DNA from: Avena insularis
Taxonomy: Eukaryota; Streptophyta; Magnoliopsida; Poales; Poaceae
Length of the DNA: 64,000 bases
Direction: 5' to 3'
Assembly (NCBI GenBank): GCA_023614405.1
Contig: CM042684.1
Location: 203,366,941-203,430,940 of the forward strand
Both the position numbers and the translations under genes were made by a program. This document shows, piece by piece, positions 56,391 through 64,000 of this stretch; within the stretch, counting starts at the first letter, position 1, and the number at the start of each line of letters is the position of its first letter. Below the pieces are notes generated by a model, which was not told the DNA's origin, did not search any database, and was given only the letters and a program-made list of their open reading frames with translations.

Positions 56391-57440
56391 CACCAAACTT
56401 GACCGGAATCTCCGCCCCGGTCGGACTGTCCGGCCTGCGCGCCCCAGACTGTCCTCCCCCCCGCTGACAGAAAAATTTGCTTCACGGTTTTAAGCATAAC
56501 TTTTGCATACGAACTCGGATTTTGGTGTTCTTTAGCTTGTTTTGAAGAGGAGAAAGAGATCTACATCATCATATCCGTGTTTCATGCTATCTACTCTATC
56601 CAAATTCCGTGAGAAAGGTGGAATCCACCAATAAAGGGTGAAGATCGTCGATGAAAAGTATAAAAATTCCGTGTCTTCTCCCCACTTGTTTTCCTTTGCG
56701 AGCTACACTATCTTTGTGTTCAACAAACACCTATTGAGACTAGTTCCTCCTATGATTGCTTGGGCTATGCACATTTGATACCTTGTAGAATTCCGAGCAA
56801 AAGTTGTGAGCGCGCTATATCGTATAGTTATCTTGTATAGTTGTTGGCACAAGGAAGAGGCAAGTGAAAAAAAGAAAAAAAGAGAGAAAAAGAAAAGGAA
56901 TAAAAAGAAACAAACAAACAAGTGCCTCATAGAATAGGAAGCGCAAGCTCGATGAACATCAAATAGGTGGTACTTATTGTGCATATCTTGTAGCCCACCA
57001 ATTTATTGCAATCGAACTAGCGTCTCTCCATGCACTTGTGCGACACGAGCTTATAGTATTCACTAGGTAATCATTTGGTTCTTAGCTCACTTTCTCCATT
57101 GCACAAGTCCCATTTATCCCACCGTGTGTGTTTCCTTGTACATAATTCCTATATATTGTGGATTGACTTGTTTTGCTTTGTGATCATCGTGGTTCTTTAC
57201 TTGCCATTACAACATCTTGATTTCAGATTGTTCTTGGACACACCACCTTCCATACCTATCCACCATAAGCTTTTTGTGTGTGTGTTTTTAGTGGTTAGTT
57301 GGTTTTGGTGTTCCGCATGAACTTCACTTTGCTTGGTTTTGATTGCTCTCAAGTGTTGCCACTTGCACGATACTATCTTCCAAGGTAAAGTAAGGTTTAA
57401 CGTTGCATCCCTAACCCCCTACCACTTCCATATACACCAC
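56391..57440. other. Possible 5' LTR remnant and leader of E
   Basis: Begins with GC-rich CGGACTGTCCGG-type strings (56420-56455) like those of the D/E LTRs, then about 950 bp of T-rich sequence without reading frames. No TG start, target duplication or PBS seen. Boundary with C2 is placed where gag similarity ends. Confidence 0.4.
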
Positions 57441-57452
57441 TTGGTCTTGTGA

Positions 57453-58265
57453 ATGATGTCTAGGAACTCCGGAGCCGAGGATGATTTCTATGAAGAATCC
57501 ATGATGAGATACCATGCATATGCCTCCACAAGCATGGATGACATGATGGAGCACTACACCGACAATGGCTCCACATGCTTGGGTGATATGGAGTCCTACC
57601 ACAACAATAACTCCCCAAGCATGGACGACTTCAAGAATGACAACGACAAGCTCCTCAAGTCGCGTCGACCAAGACGGAGCCTCCACCTCGAGAGCAACAA
57701 GGTCCACCATCAAATGGACAACTTCAAGCGCAACATGGACAACGACTTCGCCAAAACCATGAGCATGATGGCCAAGACTAATGATGCTTTGAGATCATTA
57801 CAACGCCTCACCAAGAAGAGTGCCAAGGACAAGAAGCATCGTCGCGAGCGTCATGTGGATGACCAAGTGCGCCATCTACATCAACCTTTGGCAAGGCACG
57901 CCAATGACCTCCGTCGACACCATCATAGGGCACCTTCAACTACTCGTGCCACCACCAAAATGGCACCAAGAGCAAGCTCTCCTCCACGCCATCAAGCTTC
58001 AATGCCCAAACTTGATGTCTTAGATGACGCATGCACCTTCATGGATGAGGAAGACAAAGACCTCTACTTTGCCAAGTTGGACGAGTACACCAAGAAGATG
58101 TCTACACAAGCCAAGGAGGCCATGGCAAAGGATGAGCAAGATCCAAGACAAGGGCCTACACCACAAGATGGCGACGACAAGGTCAAGAATGGTGATCATG
58201 GGATTTTCCCTTCACCAAAGGAGGCACAAGGAGTTGAGAGAACTGAGCCTATACCTTGTGCTTGA
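57453..58265 (+). CDS. E ORF1, charged His/Met-rich protein (270 codons)
   Basis: Likely start at ATG 57453 or 57456 (MMSRNSGAEDDFYEES). It shows short internal repeats at the N-terminus (STSMDDMMEHYTDNG, STCLGDMESYHNNNS, PSMDDFKNDND), then a long basic region (KKSAKDKKHRRERHVDD, RRHHHRAPS) and an acidic segment with FMDEEDKDLYFAKLDEY, ending at TGA 58263-58265. No known domain. Position and the basic centre suggest a gag-like or RNA-binding role, but this is a guess. It has no CCHC knuckle. ORF1 and ORF2 are in different frames about 50 bp apart. Confidence 0.55.
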   Translation: MMSRNSGAEDDFYEESMMRYHAYASTSMDDMMEHYTDNGSTCLGDMESYHNNNSPSMDDFKNDNDKLLKSRRPRRSLHLESNKVHHQMDNFKRNMDNDFAKTMSMMAKTNDALRSLQRLTKKSAKDKKHRRERHVDDQVRHLHQPLARHANDLRRHHHRAPSTTRATTKMAPRASSPPRHQASMPKLDVLDDACTFMDEEDKDLYFAKLDEYTKKMSTQAKEAMAKDEQDPRQGPTPQDGDDKVKNGDHGIFPSPKEAQGVERTEPIPCA

Positions 58266-58318
58266 GTGATGATGTGGTACCAATCCCATGTGAGTATGAG
58301 AGCCACTAAGCCCACTTG

Positions 58319-60157
58319 AGTGAAAACAAGAGTGAGATGACTGACTCCACCATACGTGAGATTGAGTGCTTCCATTTGGAGGGCATGAGTGATACACCGA
58401 GTGAGTTGAGAGTGGTAGTTGATAGGTCATGTGAGACCACTTTGATTTACAACGACTTACCCTCTACCTCTAGTGTGTTATCCCATGATGTGCTAGGTTC
58501 CATGGATAAAGAAGCGCCAAGCTTGGACATGATGATGCCTCCGACCGAGAAGATGAACATGGTGGATGAAGATGATGCCATCCCCATACATGATGAAGAA
58601 GTCGCCCACATGGAGGACAATGCTACCACAACACCCACTTCATATAAGAGGTATGAACAAGGTAAAAATAAGGGTGTTGATGATGCCATGATCCCACTAG
58701 TGGACATGATGACTTGTGATGATTGGAATGCTATGGATGATGTTTGTGATATCACATATGACTCATTGGTATTTCCATGTGATACTTTGCCTTTGCATAA
58801 TGTTGAGCATGTGAAATTATTTGATTTTGATGATGTTGCCATAGACATGTCATGCTCTAAACGTTACACTGATGATATCATTGCTTGCACTTTGTTGAAC
58901 AATTGCTCTTTCCAATGTTTTGCTTGTAATGATGTTACCAATGGTACCCCTCGGATAATGCTTTGTCATGAGTGTTTCACAATTTCTCCCGTTGCTTGCA
59001 ATAAGTTGAATAATTGCTCTTTCACTTGTTTTGCTTGCAACAATAATTCTCATATGGTTTATATTGAGATGGGCCCCATAGCTTTCTCAAATTTTGGAGA
59101 TTTTAATAAATGCCATGATAAGCATGTTTACCGCTTGCATACTCACCATGCACCTATGTTACACTTTCTTGACACTAATGGCGATGTGCACAAGAAGAGA
59201 TATGTCATGATGGATGATGTGTTTATCTATCATGCACACATGTTCTTACTTTTGTGTTTGATGTGTGTAGGTATCCGCACAAGAATGTCAACCTCGGTTG
59301 AGCACGAGTTGACAAAAAGAGCTCTAGAGAGCATCCCCCACGTGAGTTCAAGATCGAACCTAGCTCTGATACCTTTTGCATGCTTTGCATCTTTCATGTT
59401 GAAAAATTGCTCTTTCCTATGGTTTGCTTGCAATCATGTTAATGGTATTCTTTCACCTTGTGACAATCAGGTTTCGTTGCTATTGGATATTGATGCTTTG
59501 TGTGTTGCCACAAAAATGTTGAACAATTTCTCTTTCTAATATTTTGTGTGCAACCATAATGCCAGTTTGAGCATATATTGTCATGAGAGCTTCCAAGTCT
59601 CTCGTATAGTTGTTGCAACAAACATAAGGACCACTTACTCTTTCATATGGTTTGTTTGCAAACATGTTGTTTTTGCTACCGCTTGCGATACTCATACCCC
59701 CATGATTTTGGCTTCTGATGATATGTGTATGGCATCCAACATATTGAACAATTGTTCTTTCCAATGGTTGGTTTGCACACATAATGATGTTGCTTTGGAT
59801 ATTCTTCCTCATGTGTTTTTGCCGAATTCTCCTAGCTTTGCATCAAAGATGTTGATCAATATTTTAGTCAATTGCTTTGAGTGCCACACTAAGATGTTAT
59901 ATGGAGTTTTTGAGTTCCCACATTTGGATGATGTTCAGTCAATTTCCATGCACTTTGACCTTGCATATACATCTCGTTTGCTATACTTGAGTTGTGCTAA
60001 TAGTGTTGTGAACAAGAATGGACATGCCACAAATGACATGCTCCTCTATCACACACGAACATATGTTTCTTGGTGTTTGTTGTGTGAAGGTACAATTGCA
60101 TACGCGTCAACCTCTATGGACAAAGAGTTGACAAGACGAATCGAAGAGAGTTACTAG
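58319..60157 (+). pseudogene. E ORF2, tandem Cys-containing repeats
   Basis: A long frame broken only by TAA at 59537-59539 (a CAA-to-TAA change judged from sister repeats). The N-terminal part contains the PCExESH-related segment (near 58285-58400, with a stop between ESH and AHLSEN). From 58889 a roughly 114-bp unit recurs at about 58889, 59003, 59399, 59519, 59626 and 59744, each encoding a variant of NNCSFxxFACN(N/H/D). Two copies of a larger module end in STSVEHELTKRALES (59286-59340) and STSMDKELTRRIEESY (60109-60157). The pattern looks like a repeat protein; the Cys pairs could bind metal or form disulfides. I recognise no family. TAG at 60155-60157. Confidence 0.55.
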
Positions 60158-60439
60158 GGCTACCCTTCAATGAGCTATCTCTACATTATAAGGTCACTTC
60201 CTTCTACTTGAGAACTCATGCTATAATCTTCATGAATTGGCTACTCTTTGAGTATTGCTTCGCTTTTGTTGTGAGATTTGTAGGATTCATGGAAGGTGAA
60301 GGAACATTGAAGAGTTGCCACATCAAGCTTCTCAAGGACGACTATATGGTGAACCCCAAGATCAAGAAGGTCTCTCGACATCAACTTCTTAGGATGAGCA
60401 TGAAGAGTCGAGGACGACTCTTTTTGAAGGAGGGGGAGC

Positions 60440-61338
60440 TGATGCAGCCCGTCCTGCGGATGCTACTACATCTACAACGCCAAGTCCCCAAGATCGTCCC
60501 TAAGTCAACCAAGAAGATGGACCTGGAGCAGCCAGCTCCAGAACCAGAGTCTCCACCGTAATCGCCCCGGAGAGTCCGCCCGATGCTAGCCGGAATGTCC
60601 GGTGCAGCCGGAGTGCCCGGCCAGATCCAGCCAGAGTGTCCGGCCTACCCCAGCCTCGTCCTGGCGTGGACAATCAGTCTGCTACATTGGACTCTACCCG
60701 GACACTACCCAGAGTGTCCGGCCGCCCCAGACTGTCCGGTCCACCCGACTCGGACTGTCCGGCCTAAGTGATGGGCCTGCGAGCCAACATCTGGGCCCCT
60801 GGCCCATGTAACCCTCTATTCCGGACCAAACCCTAGTTTTATGCCCAAACTACCCTTGAACTTGTGGCTGGCCTATAAATAGAGCCCCCACCCCCTCATG
60901 TATCCCTTAGGCTTAGATGATAGACTAAAGAAAACCCCCTTTGTGGAATCTCTAGTTTTGCCTCATCCCCTTCTACCAAAGGGGATCGACTATCATCACC
61001 ACCTCGTTGGAGTTTGCATCGCGCCTCCCTCGTTGTACAAGGCCTTGGCATCGGTGTCCCTTTGCCAATACATCAAGACCCTCTCCAAGGTGTTCTTCCC
61101 TCTTCGTGTGAGATCAAGGGAGCACGTTGACCAATCTTTCCTTGCGAGGATTCTATCGGACCGGTGGCCACCGGTGAGAGCAATCGGCCTTGTATCGTGT
61201 GTGTTTTGCGTGTGTTCATCGTGTTCTTCGCAAGGTGTGCGTCCGCTTCCACTACCTTCTCCCTTTCCCCTCGCTTTCCCATCGATTTGACCACGAGATC
61301 TATGAAGATCGGGCCACCCACGGGGTTACCCCATAACA
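60440..61338 (+). repeat. E 3' LTR (899 bp)
   Basis: TGATGCAGCCCGTCC ... CCCATAACA. It has the same start as the D LTR (TGATGTGGCCCGTCC at 63802) and the same lower half, a CTATAAATA box at 60873-60881, and GTGTCCGG palindromes (60560-60770). It is followed directly by D3 pol without target site or leader. Confidence 0.88.
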
Positions 61339-61423
61339 CAAAGGTTTGATCCAAGTTAGCACTAGTCCAAGTGCCGTACCCGTGATTCTTGTTCCATAAA
61401 CGGATGATACGTTACGGTTAGGC

Positions 61424-62494
61424 ATGGACTGCCATCCAATCAATGCTATTACCATGCATTATCGACATACCATACCACGTCTTGATGACATGCTTGATGA
61501 GTTGTGTGGAGCCATTATTTTTTTGAAAATTGATCTTCGTAGTGGTTACCATCAAATACGCATGGCTGAAGGTGATGAGTCGAAAACCGCCTTCAAGACC
61601 AAACTTGGTCTCTATGAATGGTTGGTTATGCCCTTTGGTTTATCTAATGTCCCATCCACCTTCATGCGCCTCATGAATCATATTTTGCGTTCTCTCATTG
61701 GAAAAAGTGTTGTTGTCTATTTCGATGATATTCTTGTTTATAGCAAATCACTTGAGGACCATATAACACATGTCAAGGAAGTTTTGCAAATCCTTCGACA
61801 TGAAAAGCTTTATGCTAATCTTCCCAAGTGCACCTTTGCTAAAGGCAAGTTGATTTTTCTTGGATTTGTCGTTTCTTCGAAGGGAATTGAAGTTCATGTT
61901 TCTGAGGTAAAGGACATACGAGATTGGCCCATCCCAACAAATGTGAGTGAACTCTGAAGTTTTCATGGGTTGGCCGGTTTCTATCGTCGCTTTGTGAAAG
62001 ACTTTTCAACCATTGCTTGTCCCCTTAATGAATTGACCAAAAAGAATGTCACCTTCGTGTGGGGCAAAGCACAACAAAAAGCTTTTGATGAACTTAAAAA
62101 TAGGCTCACCGAAGCACCTCTCCTTACGTTACCGGATTTCACAAAAACTTTTGAGATAGAGTGTGATGCTAGTGGTATTGGCATTGGAGGAGTCCTTATG
62201 CAAAACGGACGTCCTATAGCCTACCATAGCGAGAAACTTGATGGTGCTCGCCTCAACTATCTGATTTATGACAAAGAGCTTTTTGCCTTAGTTCGTGTCC
62301 TTCAAGTTTGGCAACACTACATTTGTCCCAAGGAATTTATGATACATTCCGACCACGAGTCGTTGAAATATCTAAAAGGCCAAGCCAACTTGAGCAAGAG
62401 ACACGCTAAGTGGGTTGAGTTCATGGAGTCTTTTCCGTACATTGTCAAGTATAAGAAGGGCAAAGATAATGTAGTTGCGGAAGCATTGTCTCAC
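61424..62494 (+). pseudogene. D3 reverse transcriptase and RNase H
   Basis: [50 protein letters not shown] with [18 protein letters not shown]. At 61955-61957 TGA replaces the CGA of D2 (ELRSFHG). RNase [58 protein letters not shown], then [11 protein letters not shown] (normally ADALSRKH). Apart from these it is intact. The amino-terminal palm starts inside the join, so no start codon is present. Confidence 0.88.
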
Positions 62495-64000
62495 AAACAT
62501 ACAAGCCTTCTTACGAGACTTGAAATCAACGTGTTGGGTCTTGAGGAAATAAAAACTTTGTATGCTTCCGATCCGTTCTTTGAACCAATTTTCGCAAAGT
62601 GCTCCAATGACAAAGGAGTTGATGATTTCAATTTGCATGCGGGATTTCTATTTAAACAAAACAAGCTATGCATTCCGAAGTCGTCGCTTCAACTTTTTCT
62701 TCTCCAAGAATCACATGGTGGAGGCCTCATGGGTCACTTTGGCCATAACAAGACATTGGACATGCTCTCCACTCACTACTTCTAGCCCAAGATGAAGCGC
62801 AACGTGGAACGCTACGTTCAACGATGCACGACATGTGTTCAAGCTAAGTCGCAAGCTAACCCTTATGGTCTTTATATGCCATTGCCTATTCCTCATACAC
62901 CTTGGTCCGACATTAGCATGGATTTCATGTTAGGATTGCCTAGATCTAAGCATGGTCATGATTCTATATTTGTTGTTGTGGATCGTTTTTCGAAAATGGC
63001 ACACTTCATACCGTGCCATAAGACTGACGATGCTTCACATGTTGCAAATCTGTTTTTCAGGGAAATCGTCTGTCTTCACGGTGTGCCAAGGACAATCGTC
63101 TCCGACCGCGACAACAAATTCATGAGCTACATATGGAAGACCCTCATGGCCAAGCTCGACGTCAAGCTCCTCTTTTCATCCGCATCGCATCCTCAAACTG
63201 ATGGACAAACCGAAGTTGTCAACTGAAGCCTCAGAACTCTCCTTCGTGTGTTGATCAAGAAGAACTTGAAGGATTGGGAGGAATGCATCCCACACGCCAA
63301 GTTCGCCTACAATCGAGCCAAGCACTCAACAACCAAGATGAGTCCATTCATGATCGTCTATGGTTTCGAGCCCCTCACCGCACTCGACATCCTACCACTA
63401 CCTCTCCATGAACGTACGAACATGGACGTCGAGAAACGCGCACAAGCTATGAAGAAGCTTCATGAAGAAATAAGAGCTACTATCGAACAACAAGTCCTTC
63501 GCCAAGCTTCAAGATTAAACAAGGACAAGAAGGAGATGATCTTTGAAGAAGGTGACCTTGTGTGGATACACCTAAGCAAAGATTGTTTCCCCAAGGAACG
63601 TGACTCCAAGCTCAAGCGAAGAGGAGATGGTCCCTTCAAGGTCCTCAAGAGAATCAACAACAACGCCTACATCATCGACATACCAACCTCCAAGTACCTT
63701 GCAAGCAATAGATTCAATGTCAAGGCCTCTCACCCTACCATGGAGATGTTCAAGATGATAACCATGAAGAGTCGAGGACGATTCTTTCCCAAGGGGGGAG
63801 CTGATGTGGCCCGTCCTACGGACGCTCCTACATCTACACCAACAAGTCCCCCAAGTGGACCCATGACTCGTGCCCGAGCCAAACTCCTACAAGCTAAGGT
63901 GAACTCGCTCCTCTCCTCGTGCCATTTTGATACCTTCTTGGATGGTATGCTACTTCATACAACTACCCTATGCATCATCAGGTACGAAGCTTCGACACAC
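62495..64000 (+). pseudogene. D3 integrase with tail running into the 3' LTR
   Basis: Zinc region [25 protein letters not shown]; core [15 protein letters not shown] (Asp), [13 protein letters not shown] (Asp), GQTEVVN (Glu of DDE). A TAG at 62783-62785 (TGG in relatives) and TGA at 63224-63226 (CGA in relatives) interrupt it. From 63227 the frame is open to the window end: [36 protein letters not shown], then, after a 1-bp loss near 63725 relative to D1, it passes through the PPT and LTR start to PMTRARAKLLQAKVNSLL and LHTTTLCIIRYEAS. Confidence 0.87.
63802..64000 (+). repeat. D3 3' LTR, first 199 bp
   Basis: TGATGTGGCCCGTCCTACGG, matching the reverse complement of the LTR ends at 28079, 35669 and 40646. 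Truncated by the window end. Confidence 0.9.

Larger units (their letters stand above)
56391..61338 (+). mobile_element. E: non-autonomous LTR element with Cys-repeat ORF
   Basis: Clear 3' LTR (60440-61338) preceded by a PPT-like GAAGGAGGGGGAGC and by a tail shared with D pol (minus-strand D: SRTTLSQGGG; E: same frame SRTTLFEGGGADAARP). The interior (57.4-60.4 kb) has two ORF regions and no RT or integrase. The 5' end is uncertain: 56391-57440 includes GGACTGTCCGG-like motifs near 56420-56460, followed by T-rich leader-like sequence, but no full 5' LTR or PBS could be identified. Confidence 0.65.
61339..64000 (+). mobile_element. D3: D-family pol and 3' LTR (plus strand, cut by window end)
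   Basis: Starts in mid-pol just upstream of RT (CAAAGGTTTGATCCAAG, equivalent to the complement of about 36868 in D2), continues through RNase H and integrase to a PPT (AAGGGGGGAGC) and a 3' LTR from 63802 to the window end. Gag, protease, PBS and 5' LTR are absent; the join to E at 61338/61339 is abrupt, like the D1/D2 join at 35669/35670. Confidence 0.88.

Overview
This window is grass-type (Poaceae) nuclear DNA. It has no bacterial gene organisation, spliced host exons, an F-box gene of a form common in grasses, a Cassandra-type TRIM and dense nested Ty3/gypsy LTR retrotransposons. Only about one sixth looks like host sequence; most of the rest is LTR elements, their fragments and two satellite-like arrays. 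Element names (RLG-1, A1, A2, C1, C2, D1-D3, E) are local labels, not database names.

Layout: (1) 141-9671 is an element with giant 3.8-kb LTRs and a 1.8-kb interior (TSD ATTAT), probably in an intron of a host coiled-coil gene whose last two exons are at 9832-10577. (2) An F-box gene begins near 12.4 kb and is split by two retrotransposons at exact 5-bp target duplications: A1 (13187-21613, TSD TATTG), which itself carries a Cassandra-like TRIM (14720-15477, TSD CTTCC), and C1 (21979-25825, TSD TCCCT), which has a chimeric, partly inverted 5' end. Apart from one in-frame stop, the gene reads in frame across both insertion sites and ends at 26032. (3) After a degenerate tandem repeat, 27412-40646 is a composite of at least two D-family elements bounded by one TSD pair (GTCCC). 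(4) 40.65-44.9 kb holds an internal duplication, a degenerate minisatellite, an orphan CACTA terminus and a GC-rich poly(A)-ended retroposon-like block. (5) 44.93-48.79 kb is a 39/45-bp minisatellite interrupted by a solo A-type LTR (TSD CACAT). (6) C2 (minus strand) is inserted at the end of that array and is split by A2 (49870-55555, TSD AAGAG), a three-LTR element without reverse transcriptase. (7) 56.4-61.3 kb is E, a non-autonomous element encoding Cys-containing repeats, followed directly by pol and the 3' LTR of D3, which runs off the window.

How the parts relate: A1 and D are RT/RNase H/integrase elements, now broken by stops and frameshifts. A2 shares A1-like LTR ends, leader and start-codon context but keeps only a degenerate protease-like domain and unknown ORFs; E shares D-like LTR ends. 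A2 and E also share an uncharacterised ORF segment (PCExESH box). In A1, A2 and D an integrase-tail-like reading frame runs through the polypurine tract into the LTR. The most interesting system here is this set of non-autonomous elements that lost pol but kept the LTR-crossing tail and an accessory ORF. Most internal stops that can be compared with a sister copy are C-to-T or G-to-A changes, as expected for methylated, silenced repeats.
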